Source: Wolbachia endosymbiont (group A) of Pogonocherus hispidulus (GTDB lineage: Bacteria; Pseudomonadota; Alphaproteobacteria; Rickettsiales; Anaplasmataceae). Taken from it: DNA of 64,000 bases. Made by a program: the position numbers and the translations under genes. Location of the stretch: positions 124,001 through 188,000 of the forward strand of contig NZ_OZ034750.1 of NCBI RefSeq assembly GCF_964028195.1, in the 5' to 3' direction. This document shows, piece after piece, positions 1 to 11,068 of the stretch. The first letter of the stretch is position 1. Each line of letters begins with the position of its first letter. The notes under the pieces were generated by a model that worked only from the letters and a program-made list of their open reading frames with translations, had not been told where the DNA came from and searched no databases.

Positions 1-1588
1 TGCTTAACTCCGGCCATATTTCTTGTAATTTATTCCAGTCGATGTTTGGATAGCTGAGTAAATCTAGTGCCGTTTTTCTTATCCCATCATAAGATATTTT
101 AATACCATAAGACCTAAGCTGCTCAGGAGTAATTTTCAGACTCCCTAACTTCTCTTCAAGCTGCTTAATGGATTCAAGTTTATTCTGTAAAACAGAGTAT
201 CTCTCATGCGAAACAAGGGAAATATCATAACCTTTTTGTGTTAATCTTCTATCCGCATTGTCTGACCTGATAGCTAGCCTATATTCTGCACGTGAGGTAA
301 ATAATCTATAAGGCTCGATCACCCCTTTGGTGACCAAATCATCTATCATTACACCGATATACGAATCTGTACGATGGAGAACAAAGCTTTCTTTTTTTTC
401 AGATGCAGAGAGTGCTGCGTTAATTCCAGCGATAATTCCTTGCCCTGCTGCTTCTTCATATCCAGTGGTGCCATTAATTTGGCCAGCAAAATATAGACCT
501 TTAATTTTCTTAGTTTCAAGAGTATGGCTTAGTTCTCGTGGATCAATATAGTCATACTCAACTGCATATCCAGACCTCAATATTTCTGCGTTTTCAAGTC
601 CTTTGATACTCTTTATCATTTCACACTGCACTTCAATAGGCAATGAATTTGAAATTCCGTTCGGGTATATAGTATCATCATCCAGCCCTTCTGGTTCTAA
701 AAATATTTGGTGACTACTTTTTTCTGCAAATTTATTAACTTTAACTTCAATGGATGGGCAGTATCTTGGTGCAACAATGTCATCCAAATACGAAGAAGCT
801 GACCTATGAAGATTTTCTCTAATTATTTTATGTGTATTTTCATTAGTATGGGTAATAAAGCATGATACCTGAGGTTGGTTAATTTTTTCTGTGAGATAAG
901 AAAACGGCACAGGTGGGTTATCACCCACTTGTTCTTGCAATATTGACCAGTTTATAGTATTACGATCAAGCCTTGGTGGAGTTCCGGTACGCAATCTACC
1001 TAATCTAAAATCATACTTCTTCAACGTATTTGCAAGTTCTACTGCAGACTTATCTCCCATTCTCCCTGAAAGAGTTGTTTGCTCTCCTATATGAATCACA
1101 CCTTGTAGGAAAGTTCCTGTAGTTAAAACGACTCTGCTTGTTAGTATATGTTCCCCCGAGCTTGTTATTACAGCCCTTATATGTGATTCCCCGTTGCTAT
1201 CACTTTCTATAAGAAAATTGTCAATTGACTCTTCTTTTACCGTCAAATTGTTATAATTTAGAATAATTTCCTGTATTGCCTGCTTATATAATTTTCGGTC
1301 TGCCTGTGCACGCGGTCCCCACACTGCTGCACCTCTGCTGCTATTTAAAATGACTGAGTGTATGCTTGCTTGATCGATTGCTCTTCCCATTATTCCATCA
1401 AGAGCGTCAACTTCCCTAACTACAACACCCTTTGCAACTCCTCCAATTGCTGGATTGCAGGACATTTCTCCTATAGTTGAAATTTTATGGGTTATAAGCA
1501 GCGTATTTGCACCAAGGCGAGCTGCCGCAGCAGCAGCTTCGCACCCTGCATGGCCACCACCTACTACTACTACGTCATATTTATGCAT
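1..1588 (-). CDS. mnmG: tRNA uridine-5-carboxymethylaminomethyl(34) synthesis enzyme MnmG, 3' end beyond window
   Basis: The frame is open from an ATG at 1588 to the window edge, about 529 residues of a protein usually near 620. The product starts [20 protein letters not shown], the Rossmann FAD-binding motif of the family, and the last visible part ([15 protein letters not shown]) matches its C-terminal helical region. MnmG works with MnmE to modify the wobble uridine of some tRNAs, using FAD, NADH and a folate C1 unit. About 180 bases of repeat-free sequence and then a dispersed repeat lie upstream. The missing C-terminus is due to the window edge, not to a break. Confidence 0.95.
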   Translation of the reverse strand, partial: MHKYDVVVVGGGHAGCEAAAAAARLGANTLLITHKISTIGEMSCNPAIGGVAKGVVVREVDALDGIMGRAIDQASIHSVILNSSRGAAVWGPRAQADRKLYKQAIQEIILNYNNLTVKEESIDNFLIESDSNGESHIRAVITSSGEHILTSRVVLTTGTFLQGVIHIGEQTTLSGRMGDKSAVELANTLKKYDFRLGRLRTGTPPRLDRNTINWSILQEQVGDNPPVPFSYLTEKINQPQVSCFITHTNENTHKIIRENLHRSASSYLDDIVAPRYCPSIEVKVNKFAEKSSHQIFLEPEGLDDDTIYPNGISNSLPIEVQCEMIKSIKGLENAEILRSGYAVEYDYIDPRELSHTLETKKIKGLYFAGQINGTTGYEEAAGQGIIAGINAALSASEKKESFVLHRTDSYIGVMIDDLVTKGVIEPYRLFTSRAEYRLAIRSDNADRRLTQKGYDISLVSHERYSVLQNKLESIKQLEEKLGSLKITPEQLRSYGIKISYDGIRKTALDLLSYPNIDWNKLQEIWPELS

Positions 1589-1767
1589 GCTTTCTTGAGT
1601 AATTCTTACTCTACTAATATTCCGATTATCAACGGTTAATGTCAAATTTTATAGTGATACCTCTCCTGTTACCCAGTGCTGTGACATAACCACACAAACA
1701 TTATAACCGGGAGCCAAGTAGCAGGCACTGGCATCTAAGTTATAGAAACGGATTGAATGCAAAACTT

Positions 1768-2212
1768 ACTTGACAAACCTCGCCAGCCCCCTTACCATGA
1801 TACTGAAGGTATTCAGTTATCTTCATCTGTGCAGATTAAACAGCAAGAAAACAACGTAGTTGGCGTCTTATTTTTAATTTTTTGCACTATGTGCACCTTA
1901 TGTCTTCACAATATTTCTAGGTTTTTACCTATATAAGCTGAAACGCGCTTATAAGTCGTTTAAGACAGTATAGTACGCCAATTTGCAGGATTAGGAAGTG
2001 AACACTAATTACCACGGGGTTTCTTTTGCCTTTTTTTCTGCTTAGTAAATTTCTTAAACATTTAAGCTAAGGTTAGTTGCATTTAAAAGCAGCTAAATTG
2101 CAGTGTTTAAGACTTAAAAAACGCCAATACAGAAAATAGACAGTGACTAGGGTTTCTTTTGCCTTTTTTTCCACTTGGTAAATTTCTTAAATATTTATGG
2201 CTAAACGACAAC
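1768..2212 (+). repeat. ~450-bp dispersed repeat, copy A, promoter-bearing
   Basis: Fills most of the gap between mnmG and the IS5 element. It opens with a -35 TTGACA at 1770-1775 and, 17 bp on, TACCAT at 1793-1798. It then carries a GCAC/GTGC hairpin and two degenerate modules that each contain 'ggtttcttttgcctttttt' followed by 'taaatttctta'. Related copies are at 14998-15465, 25953-26409 (inverted), 35463-35901 and 52384-52848. No reading frame is conserved between copies, so a non-coding transcript or a non-autonomous element is more likely than a gene. No other gene is visible in 1589-2394. Confidence 0.8.
1770..1798 (+). promoter_or_regulatory. sigma70-like promoter in repeat copy A
   Basis: TTGACA and TACCAT are separated by 17 bp. 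The -35 matches the consensus perfectly and the -10 matches 4 of 6. The other four copies have TATCAT (5 of 6). Confidence 0.5.
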
Positions 2213-2376
2213 CGTCATCCCGCTACTTGTTAGCGGATGAGATACCGCGGCGGTATGACGGTTCGCGGTGGCATGACGATAACCTCATCATCCCGCTGCT
2301 TGTTAGCGGGATCTAGAGATACCGCGAATGAATCGCGGTATGACGGTTCGCGGTGGTATGACGTAGGACTGCTGTC
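2213..2376. repeat. cluster of 'gtcatcccgctac..' palindromic elements
   Basis: Overlapping hairpins are built from GTCATCCCGCTAC/GTTAGCGGGAT and ATACCGCGG/CGGTATGACG arms. The same class recurs at 3485-3548, 4167-4274, 15466-15526, 25717-25952, 32730-32795, 35903-36200 and 53080-53176. It directly abuts the 3' end of the long repeat, as also happens for copies B, C and D. Confidence 0.8.
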
Positions 2377-2393
2377 ATTCCAGTCTGGGATAG

Positions 2394-3417
2394 CTTTGTT
2401 GCATCGCTCAAGTGAAAAGAACTGGCAGTTACTGACAAAATTCATTATAAAATAGCCATTTAACCTTTGAAGAAAAAATATGCCACAAAAAATGAGAGTC
2501 CGTAGCCAAAACGAATATAACAAATTTCTCCAAGAAAGGGGAAATATTTTTCGTTACATCAATGAAGCTATCGAAAATTGGTATGAAAATAGTCCAAAAA
2601 TGCAGGGTGGCAACAATATTTACAGCAATAAAGTGGTAATTTTGATACATATAATAACCCATCTATTCAGAGTAGGTTTAAGACAAACAGTCGGGTTTAT
2701 AAAAAGATATTTGCAACAAATAGGAAGAGATTTGGCAGTTATCAGCTATTCACAAGCATCAAGAAGGTTTAAGAAACTTAATATTAAGATCAATGATTGC
2801 AGAATTGATAAAAATAATATGGAAGATATCGAAATTGCCATAGATAGCACAAGCATCAGCAATACCCCAGAAGGAAAATAGTGCAGACAGAACGGCTATG
2901 AGCAGACACGGAAACTGCATGTAATGTTGAGTATAAAAAGTCATAGCAGCAAAATACAGCAGCGGAGTTTATTCGGATCACTTGCGATTTGTTAGAAGAA
3001 GTTCATGCTGTAAAGGTATTATATGCGGATAGAGCATATGACAGGCATAAGCTTTACGAATTATGTAACAAGTTTGGTATAAAGACAAAAGTTCTTCCGA
3101 AAAACAACGCAACAGAGCACCAAAAATTGGATTACATGGATGATAGAAATGCTGCTGTTAGACTAATAAAGTCATATGATTGCATAAAAAAGTGGAAAGA
3201 AGAAGTAGATTATGGAAAGAGAGCTCGCATTGAAGGATTTTTCTCAAGATTAAAGCAAATATTCGGATTTAGTTTTAGGAATAAATCTGAGATAAATCGA
3301 GAAAAAGAACTAAATGCTATTTGCTCAATAAATTCACTGATATTGGTATGGCTAAATTTGAGATAGTTACATGAATTTACCATAAATCACCATCTCATAA
3401 AGTGCGATGCAACAAGG
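2394..3417 (+). mobile_element. IS5-family insertion sequence, decayed (IS-A)
   Basis: The ends are 14-bp inverted repeats, CTTTGTTGCATCGC at 2394-2407 and GCGATGCAACAAGG at 3404-3417, with one mismatch. It holds one transposase gene broken by stops and frameshifts. A fragment of the same element, identical over about 175 bp, lies inverted at 19319-19496. The flanks both look like parts of a 'gtcatcccag' palindromic element, so it may have inserted into one. Confidence 0.8.
2480..3366 (+). pseudogene. IS5-family transposase, disrupted
   Basis: Two reading frames, 2480-2881 and 2989-3366, together give most of a DDE transposase. The first has the N-terminal DNA-binding region and the IAIDSTSI catalytic segment (first Asp). 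The second has the C-terminal catalytic part with YADRAYD and the RARIEGFFSRLK glutamate helix. A TAG at 2879-2881 and frame loss in the ~100 bp between them break the gene, so the copy is probably inactive unless complemented in trans. Confidence 0.85.
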
Positions 3418-3446
3418 TCATCCCAGTGTCTGGGCACTGGGATGAC
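3417..3446. repeat. 'gtcatcccagtg' palindromic element, single hairpin
   Basis: GTCATCCCAGTGTC and its inverse complement form a near-perfect 30-bp hairpin that ends in GATGAC. The same class is inserted in frame inside hscA, comEC and der. Confidence 0.75.
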
Positions 3447-3484
3447 AAGAAAAGGGCTACTTGAATGACATCTTGATGATTTGA

Positions 3485-3548
3485 AGAACCGTCATTCTGC
3501 TACTCGTTAGCGCCGCGGCGGTATGATGTCTTCCTTGGGTCAGCTATA
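3485..3548. repeat. partial MITE-like element, right half
   Basis: A partial copy of the element seen whole at 4167-4274 and 32680-32812. It holds the inner palindrome and ends GGGTCAGCTATA. It lies in opposite orientation to the 4167-4274 copy, so the SWIM gene sits between inverted copies. Confidence 0.55.
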
Positions 3549-3565
3549 GATTACCTGATCTCACC

Positions 3566-3612
3566 ATCTTTCCAATCACTTTATACATAATTCTCGGATT
3601 TTGAAAACTTAC
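3566..3612. repeat. 47-bp direct repeat, copy 1 (3' end of SWIM gene)
   Basis: 'atctttccaatcacttta..' through 'ttgaaaacttact' recurs at 4299-4345 with only a few changes. The two copies flank the SWIM gene. Confidence 0.75.
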
Positions 3613-4048
3613 TTTGAGTGAATTGCTCATATTCTTTATCCTCTAGTTCTTCAAAAATCTCAGGATAATGTTCACTGGAACGAGTAATTATTGAAATTAG
3701 CTCTTGCTTTGTTTTTTTAAGTAAAAACCTTTCAAAGAGAGTCTGTTCATCTGGGCGCGCAGATGACCGATACTCCTTTCTATCAAGTTTAACCAAAGCA
3801 AAACCTGTTGCAGCCATATGCTTACATGGACCAAAGTAACAGAATGCAGGGCAGGAACATGTTCCACTGAAAAGAGGACCATCGTATTCTAGTTTTACCC
3901 GATATACACTTGATCCAACTACCTTTGATTTAGCTTGAGATTCATTAACAGATATAATCTGTACCTTTCCTTTGTTAAAATAATCCCTTCCTCTGGAGAG
4001 GTAGGGTTCTTTGATAAGACCTGTGATATCTTTATAATACAGTCTCAT
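3581..4048 (-). CDS. SWIM zinc-finger domain protein
   Basis: 155 residues. The centre carries CSCPAFCYFGPCKH, which fits the SWIM consensus CxCx(n)CxH, a zinc-binding fold found in DNA- or protein-binding proteins. The rest is charged with no recognisable catalytic domain; SWIM proteins are often larger, so this is a short stand-alone form. It has no partner gene: it lies between MITE-like repeats. The last ~30 bp of the gene plus its 3' flank (3566-3612) are duplicated at 4299-4345, so the present C-terminus may have been altered by that rearrangement. Function is unknown; Swi-like recombination roles are only a family-level possibility. Confidence 0.8.
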   Translation of the reverse strand: MRLYYKDITGLIKEPYLSRGRDYFNKGKVQIISVNESQAKSKVVGSSVYRVKLEYDGPLFSGTCSCPAFCYFGPCKHMAATGFALVKLDRKEYRSSARPDEQTLFERFLLKKTKQELISIITRSSEHYPEIFEELEDKEYEQFTQSKFSKSENYV

Positions 4049-4166
4049 TTTTGCCTCCTTATTTCATATATAAAGCCCTCAATTTTCTAATATATCCTTT
4101 TTTCCATAAAAATTTATTAACCCACCACGACTTTTATATGGGGCCCTGCAGACAATTTTATAGTGC

Positions 4167-4274
4167 TATAGCTAACCCAAGAAAGGTTTCTCTACGTCAT
4201 ACCGCCGCGGCGCTAACGAGTAGCGGAATGACGGTTTTTCAAATTGTAGGTAAACCTAAACCACTTCAGCTATA
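4167..4274. repeat. complete MITE-like element with TATAGCT termini
   Basis: 108 bp. It begins TATAGCTAACCCAAG and ends CACTTCAGCTATA, giving imperfect terminal inverted repeats of about 24 bp, with the GTCATACCGC / GCGGAATGACGG palindrome nested inside. A second complete copy is at 32680-32812. The TATA ends suggest TA-targeted insertion of the IS630/Tc1 type, which is inference. The rest of the 4049-4395 gap holds only the direct repeat below. Confidence 0.6.
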
Positions 4275-4298
4275 TATAATAGAATTTCGCTTTCTACT

Positions 4299-4345
4299 AT
4301 CTTTCCAATCACTTTATACATAATTCTCGAATTTTGAAAATTTGC
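4299..4345. repeat. 47-bp direct repeat, copy 2
   Basis: Partner of 3566-3612, located between the MITE-like element and the tyrS stop codon. Confidence 0.75.
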
Positions 4346-4395
4346 TCCATATCTAATTTCTCACTTGTATAAAATTTGTTTTCTTACTTCGAGAT

Positions 4396-5646
4396 CTAAT
4401 CTACCATAACTTTAATATGGCGCTTCTTTCCTACAGATAATTTTATAAATGACCGACCTTTAAAGCTCTCAGAATTTATTATGTAGTTAATGTCGTTTAC
4501 AGTATTGTCATTAACTTTGCATCCGTTGCCCTGTATTAAACGCTTTGCTGCGCATTTTGAAAATTCAAGACCGGTGTCACGCAGTAGGCTTACTAAGGAT
4601 ATGCCGCTTGCAACTTGTTCTTTTTTTATGATGTAATCAGGAAGTAGTGAGCTATCTTCATTCTCAAAAGCAGAGACTGCAGCAGATAGTGCGAGTGCCG
4701 CTTCTTTGTCACCATGACATATTTTTGTCACTTCTGTTGCCAAGACCTTTTTTGCTTCATTTGTTTCCTGATCTTTTAAAGACTCTAATTTTCTAATCTC
4801 ATCAATTGGCACATCAGTGAGCAATCTTAAAAAACGTCCAACATCTTGATCATCAACGTTGCGAAAATATTGCCAGTAGTCGTAAGGCTTTAGCATATTA
4901 TCATCAAGCCACACTGCTCCACTTTCAGTTTTGCCCATTTTTACCCCTTGAGCATTCAATAAAAGAGGGGCAGTAAGGCCAAACAGCTCAGGTAAATTCA
5001 ACTTTTTTCCAAGCTCAATTCCGTTTACTATATTTCCCCACTGGTCTGACCCTCCAATCTGCAGACGACAGCCATGCTTTTTATTCAACTCAACAAAATC
5101 ATAAGCCTGCAATAGCATGTAATTAAATTCCAGAAAGCTTAAGGTTTGCTCTCTATCCAGCCTGGTTTTCACACTATCAAAACTTAGCATACGATTTACA
5201 GAAAAATAAGCTCCTATATCACGCAAAAAATCTATGTATTTTATGTTATCCAACCAATCTGCGTTATTTACTATCATTGCACCAGTCTTGCTGTCATTAA
5301 AAGACACCATTTTCTCTAATATTCTCCTTATGCTAGATGTATTTTGATTGATGTTCTCTACGGGCAAGATGCTTCTTGCTTTATCTTTGAAGGATGGGTC
5401 ACCAATTTTTGTTGTGCCACCTCCAAGTAAGACTATCGGCTTATAACCAAATTTCTGCAGGTGACGGAGCATCATAATCTGAATTAGGTGACCAGCATGA
5501 AGACTTGGTGCTGTGCAATCAAACCCAATGTATGCGACTATATAATTGCTCTGCAATAATAACTGATCTAGTCCTTCAATGTTTGTACATTGGTATAGGT
5601 ACCCTCTTTCTTGAATAAAATTTAAAAACTCGGACTTGTGTTTCAT
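4396..5646 (-). CDS. tyrS: tyrosyl-tRNA synthetase
   Basis: 416 residues, normal for the bacterial TyrRS family. It charges tRNA-Tyr with tyrosine in the cytoplasm. The class I HIGH-like signature is HAGH at residues 50-53, the KMSKS-like loop is KMGKT near residue 235, and the tyrosine-pocket region GGSDQWGNI is present. The C-terminal ~70 residues form an S4 RNA-binding domain (GLEFSKCAAKRLIQGNGCKVN). It is transcribed alone on the minus strand, with a palindromic repeat in its upstream gap. Confidence 0.97.
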   Translation of the reverse strand: MKHKSEFLNFIQERGYLYQCTNIEGLDQLLLQSNYIVAYIGFDCTAPSLHAGHLIQIMMLRHLQKFGYKPIVLLGGGTTKIGDPSFKDKARSILPVENINQNTSSIRRILEKMVSFNDSKTGAMIVNNADWLDNIKYIDFLRDIGAYFSVNRMLSFDSVKTRLDREQTLSFLEFNYMLLQAYDFVELNKKHGCRLQIGGSDQWGNIVNGIELGKKLNLPELFGLTAPLLLNAQGVKMGKTESGAVWLDDNMLKPYDYWQYFRNVDDQDVGRFLRLLTDVPIDEIRKLESLKDQETNEAKKVLATEVTKICHGDKEAALALSAAVSAFENEDSSLLPDYIIKKEQVASGISLVSLLRDTGLEFSKCAAKRLIQGNGCKVNDNTVNDINYIINSESFKGRSFIKLSVGKKRHIKVMVD

Positions 5647-5703
5647 TTTGTAAACCCCAGCCTATCCTGTCATTAATGCGAAGTAACCCTAATAGGGAAA
5701 GAT

Positions 5704-5823
5704 GTCATCCCAGTGCCCAGACACTGGGATCCAGAAAACTTAATTATAAACAAGCACACTATACAACGTTTTCGATGAAATTGCATGAAAAACTGGATTC
5801 CAGTGTCAGCTACTTTCATGACA
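5704..5823. repeat. 'gtcatcccagtg' palindromic element, double-hairpin form
   Basis: Two hairpins (GTCATCCCAGTGCCCAG..CACTGGGATCC and GGATTCCAGTGTCA..TTTCATGACA) are separated by ~50 bp that include 'acaacgttttcgatgaaatt'. It has the same layout as the copy inserted in hscA. Confidence 0.7.
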
Positions 5824-5893
5824 CCACTACCTGTGCAGGAGTTGCCTTCAAAATTACAACGTTTGTGCAATTGTGTACCAGCTATCTGGATAA

Positions 5894-6223
5894 TCAATTC
5901 CATAACTCTTCTACTTTATAATACTCCCTTACTTCTGGCCTGAATATGTGAACCATTATGCCTTGAAAATTCAAAATCACCCAATTGCCTTCATCCATAC
6001 CTTCTACATCTATTTTATCATGTCGCTCGAGACTTTTTATGACGTGTTCAGCTAACGCTTTCACATGGCGACTTGAATCACCAGATGCAATAATCATATA
6101 TTTTGCAATAATGGTTCTATTCTGCACATCGAAAGTAACTATATCGTGACCTTTATTTTGATCTATTATACTTACAATCATGCTTTTTATTGATTCTGTA
6201 TCACTGGATACATTAGTCATCAT
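5894..6223 (-). CDS. rsfS: ribosomal silencing factor RsfS
   Basis: 109 residues, typical of the RsfS/Iojap family, which binds ribosomal protein uL14 and blocks subunit joining in starvation. The family pattern is clear: DIVTFDVQ, ASGDSSRHVKALAEHV, DEGNWVILNFQGIMVHIF and a final REYYKVEELW. Two adjacent ATGs open the frame, so the start is uncertain by one codon. It is separated from tyrS by a palindromic element. Confidence 0.93.
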   Translation of the reverse strand: MMTNVSSDTESIKSMIVSIIDQNKGHDIVTFDVQNRTIIAKYMIIASGDSSRHVKALAEHVIKSLERHDKIDVEGMDEGNWVILNFQGIMVHIFRPEVREYYKVEELWN

Positions 6224-6344
6224 CTTAAATTATTTAATTTACTTATAATTATACACTCAAAATCTCTAAATATGAACTATTTTCAACGCGACTGTTCGTT
6301 AAAAAGGTATTACCTGCATCTATTTTATCATCATGTTTTTAGCA

Positions 6345-6373
6345 TGTACAATGTATATACTTTTATGTATAAT
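6345..6373 (+). promoter_or_regulatory. possible promoter of the 6402-8300 operon
   Basis: A perfect TATAAT at 6368-6373 is preceded at 17 bp by TGTACA (4 of 6 to the -35 consensus), 28 bp before the likely start codon at 6402. Confidence 0.4.
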
Positions 6374-6401
6374 TGAGAATAGCTTTTTACTAGTATTCAT
6401 T

Positions 6402-7019
6402 ATGGGCAAGACTCTCATCTACTTAATCGGCTTTCCAGGTAGTGGTAAGTTTACTATTGCAAAGGAACTGTGTAAAATCATTGATGCAGTAATAGCAAGC
6501 AATAATCTATTCAATAATATTATATTTGATATTGTTAAATTACAAAACGCTGAAGTTCCAGATGAACTATGGGAAAAAATTTTTGCAGTTAGGGAAAATG
6601 TATTAGCAATACTAGAAAAACACTACATAAAATCAAAACATTATATATTTACAAATGAATTGATAGAGGGTGACCCCTATGATCAGAGAATATACAACTC
6701 TGTGGTAAATTTAAGTAAAAAAATGGATATGGAAATTCTTCCTGTAGTGTTACATTGTAATAATGAGGAACTGGTAAGGCGTGTTCAATCAGAAGAAAGG
6801 TACCAGGAAAATAAAATTACTGATTCGGATTTTGCTATGAAAAGAATTGAAGGGAAAAGGCTATTTATACCGGAAGGTACACTTGAAATTGGTAACTCAA
6901 ATTTAAGTGCAAAAGAAGTTGCAAAGAAAATTGTTGAAGAGATGAAGGAAGAGAAAAATGGAAAATTAATTAAAACTTCTATAACAAATAATTTAACAAC
7001 AGGGGATGCTTGTGATTAA
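6402..7019 (+). CDS. P-loop NTPase/kinase-like protein
   Basis: The frame extends up to 6333, but the ATG at 6402 puts MGKTLIYLIGFPGSGKFT at the N-terminus, with Walker A GFPGSGK at residues 10-16, and is preferred (205 residues). The protein looks like a small AAA-type or nucleoside-kinase-like ATPase; the later NNEELVRRVQSEERY region resembles the lid of such kinases. The substrate cannot be read from the sequence. It overlaps the start of rppH by 8 bases with the GTG start (14 with the ATG), so the two are probably co-translated. Confidence 0.8.
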   Translation: MGKTLIYLIGFPGSGKFTIAKELCKIIDAVIASNNLFNNIIFDIVKLQNAEVPDELWEKIFAVRENVLAILEKHYIKSKHYIFTNELIEGDPYDQRIYNSVVNLSKKMDMEILPVVLHCNNEELVRRVQSEERYQENKITDSDFAMKRIEGKRLFIPEGTLEIGNSNLSAKEVAKKIVEEMKEEKNGKLIKTSITNNLTTGDACD

Positions 7020-7490
7020 GCAGAAAAGTGAATATCGTCCTTGTGTTGGCATAATGCTATTTAACAAACAAGGACATGTCTTTATTGGAAAACGCTTTGA
7101 TAGCGACTCTTACTGGCAGATGCCACAGGGAGGAGTTGATGAAGGTGAAGAATTGGAACAAGCAGCGTTACGTGAGTTACTAGAGGAAGTGGGTACAGAT
7201 AAAGCAGAAATTATAGCTAAAAACGAAGATTGGATATACTACAACTTGCCTGAAGAAGTTATACCAATATGCTGGAATGGAAAATATTCTGGTCAAAAGC
7301 AAAGGTGGTTCTTAATGAAGTTTTGTGGAGAGGATATTGATATTAATTATACTGACCATCCAGAGTTCAAAGAGTGGCGTTGGCAAAGTGTAGATAGTTT
7401 AGTAGCCAGTGCTATATCATTTAAAAAAGAAGTTTATAAAACAGTGATAGAAGAGTTTTCTTCTATCATAAAAGCCTCAACAATAAGCTC

Positions 7491-7494
<4 letters not shown>
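7012..7494 (+). CDS. rppH: RNA pyrophosphohydrolase (Nudix)
   Basis: About 160 residues. The N-terminus EYRPCVGIMLFN and the Nudix box GGVDEGEELEQAALRELLEE (residues ~40-60) identify RppH, which removes pyrophosphate from mRNA 5' ends to trigger decay; the family was first named invasion protein IalA in intracellular alphaproteobacteria. The GTG at 7012 is chosen because AGGGG at 7001-7005 gives 6-base spacing, whereas the ATG at 7006 touches it. It overlaps tatD by 4 bases (ATGA). Confidence 0.93.
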
Positions 7495-9240
<1,746 letters not shown>

Positions 9241-9813
9241 CTACTCCTTTGTATTTACTTTTGTGGCTTTACCTTCCCAGGGGGATAAGCTGTCAAACAT
9301 ACGAAAATCTTGCGGTAAATCTATAGGATTATATACAACCTTTTTTGCCTCTATATCGTATCTTACTTCCTCATAACCAGTGAGAGGGAAATCTTTTAAC
9401 ATTGGATGACCTTTGAATCCATAGTCTGTTAGAATCCTACGCAAATCAGGGTGATCAGAGAATTCTATTCCATACATATCAAACACTTCACGCTCAAACC
9501 ACGAAGCTGTGCTAAATACCTTTGCTATGCTTGGAGGCATATCGCCCTCACATAATTGAAGTTTTATGTGTACTCTAATATTATGCACAATGCTGAGTAA
9601 ATTGTACACTAACTCAAAGCGCTTTTCTCGATCTGGATAGTCAACCCCAAAAATATCAACTAATAGTTCAAACCTACACTTTTCATCATCACGTAGAAAG
9701 GATAGGTGCTTTTCAATTTCATCTAAAGTTGAATATATTACAATAATGCCATCATCTTTTTGAATGCACTCACACTTGGTCTTTTTTTGTATATGCCTTG
9801 CAGTTTTATCCAT
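9241..9813 (-). CDS. nuoC: NADH-quinone oxidoreductase subunit C
   Basis: 190 residues, matching the stand-alone 30 kDa subunit of the complex I peripheral arm. Family landmarks are [20 protein letters not shown], then [20 protein letters not shown] and the near-terminal [19 protein letters not shown]. It overlaps nuoB by 8 bases. The gene that normally follows, nuoD, is absent; mdh takes its place. Confidence 0.97.
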   Translation of the reverse strand: MDKTARHIQKKTKCECIQKDDGIIVIYSTLDEIEKHLSFLRDDEKCRFELLVDIFGVDYPDREKRFELVYNLLSIVHNIRVHIKLQLCEGDMPPSIAKVFSTASWFEREVFDMYGIEFSDHPDLRRILTDYGFKGHPMLKDFPLTGYEEVRYDIEAKKVVYNPIDLPQDFRMFDSLSPWEGKATKVNTKE

Positions 9814-10321
9814 GCTTTATATTCTGAGTTCGTTTTATTTTGTTTTGTAGGCATAGCATTCCATATAGCAACGCCTCAGCAGTTGGTGGGCATCCAGGGA
9901 CATACACGTCAACTGGCACAATTCTATCACAGCCTCGGACTACTGAATAAGAGTAATGATAATAACCACCACCATTTGCACAACTTCCCATAGAAATAAC
10001 ATACTTCGGGTCTGCCATTTGATCATAAACCTTGCGCAATGCTGCTGCCATTTTATTAGTTAGTGTGCCAGCAACAATCATCACATCTGATTGACGTGGG
10101 CTTGCACGGAACATTATACCATATCTATCAAGATCATAACGGCTGGATGCAGTATGCATCATCTCAACTGCGCAACATGCAAGACCAAATGTCATTGGCC
10201 ACAATGAACCAGACCTTGCCCAATTCATTACATAATCTATTAAATCACCAAATTTAGTAACAAGAAACCCTTCTTTTTTATAACGACCCCAGTCATCATT
10301 AGATAGAATTTGATTTGTCAT
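9806..10321 (-). CDS. nuoB: NADH-quinone oxidoreductase subunit B
   Basis: 171 residues. It holds the ligands of cluster N2: the adjacent cysteines in [11 protein letters not shown], the cysteine in [10 protein letters not shown] and that in [13 protein letters not shown]2 passes electrons to quinone at the membrane interface. It sits between nuoA (3-base gap) and nuoC (8-base overlap). Confidence 0.98.
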   Translation of the reverse strand: MTNQILSNDDWGRYKKEGFLVTKFGDLIDYVMNWARSGSLWPMTFGLACCAVEMMHTASSRYDLDRYGIMFRASPRQSDVMIVAGTLTNKMAAALRKVYDQMADPKYVISMGSCANGGGYYHYSYSVVRGCDRIVPVDVYVPGCPPTAEALLYGMLCLQNKIKRTQNIKHG

Positions 10322-10324
10322 AAA

Positions 10325-10678
10325 CTACTCCCACTCTAATGCACCTTTACACCATTCATAGATAAAACCTATAGTGAGTATTGCAAGAAATACCATCATA
10401 GACCAAAATCCACCATAGCTTATCTTAGATAAAGAAACAGCCCAAGGAAAAAGAAAAGCAATTTCTAAGTCAAATATTATAAATAATATTGAAACTAGGT
10501 AAAATTTAATGTCAAAATTTTTTCTTGCACTGGATAGTGGGTTGAAGCCACACTCATATGTGGAAAGTTTTTCACTATCTGGCTTACTCACTGCAAGAAA
10601 CATAGGCAATATACCTAAAACAAAAGATACTACAATTGATACGCAGATAAAGATTACTATGGTTAAATATTCGCTCAT
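10325..10678 (-). CDS. nuoA: NADH-quinone oxidoreductase subunit A
   Basis: 117 residues with three predicted membrane helices (near 5-28, 58-78 and 88-108). The conserved loop [16 protein letters not shown] between helices 1 and 2 is diagnostic, as is the acidic [12 protein letters not shown]. It is a proton-arm membrane subunit of complex I and opens the nuoABC-mdh block. Confidence 0.97.
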   Translation of the reverse strand: MSEYLTIVIFICVSIVVSFVLGILPMFLAVSKPDSEKLSTYECGFNPLSSARKNFDIKFYLVSILFIIFDLEIAFLFPWAVSLSKISYGGFWSMMVFLAILTIGFIYEWCKGALEWE

Positions 10679-10696
10679 TTAACAAAACATATAACA

Positions 10697-11065
10697 CTAT
10701 GAATTTACATGCTTTCCTAACTTTTTACCACCTAAAATATGCACGTGAAAATGTGGTACAACCTGCTCTCCATTTTCACCGTAGTTAGTGACTAACCTAT
10801 ACCCTGTTTTTTCTAGATTATATTTATGTGCTATCTCTCTTACAGTTTTGAAGAAATTTGCTATTTCCTCTTCAGAAGCTTTTAGAATAAAATCATCGTA
10901 TGAAATATATTGATTTTTGGGTATAGCTAAAATGTGAACTGGTGCATCAGGGTACTTATCGCGAAAAGCTAGTACATTTTCATTTTCATGTACCTTCTCA
11001 CAAGGTAACTCATCTCTTAATATTTGAGCAAAGATGTTATTGCTATCATAAACTTCATTGCTCAT
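10697..11065 (-). CDS. HIT-family nucleotide-binding protein
   Basis: 122 residues. The histidine triad is HFHVHILGG with histidines at 105, 107 and 109. The N-terminal part (NIFAQILRDELPCEKVHE) and DAPVHILAIPK are typical of the Hint/HinT branch, which hydrolyses adenosine phosphoramidates. It lies 18 bases upstream of nuoA and 3 bases downstream of a lineage-specific gene, apparently within one transcription unit. Confidence 0.93.
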   Translation of the reverse strand: MSNEVYDSNNIFAQILRDELPCEKVHENENVLAFRDKYPDAPVHILAIPKNQYISYDDFILKASEEEIANFFKTVREIAHKYNLEKTGYRLVTNYGENGEQVVPHFHVHILGGKKLGKHVNS

Positions 11066-11068
11066 ATT

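Noticed and set aside
4051-4323. 90-codon frame between the SWIM gene and tyrS
   Set aside because: It crosses the MITE-like element and one direct repeat and has no ribosome site or recognisable domain.
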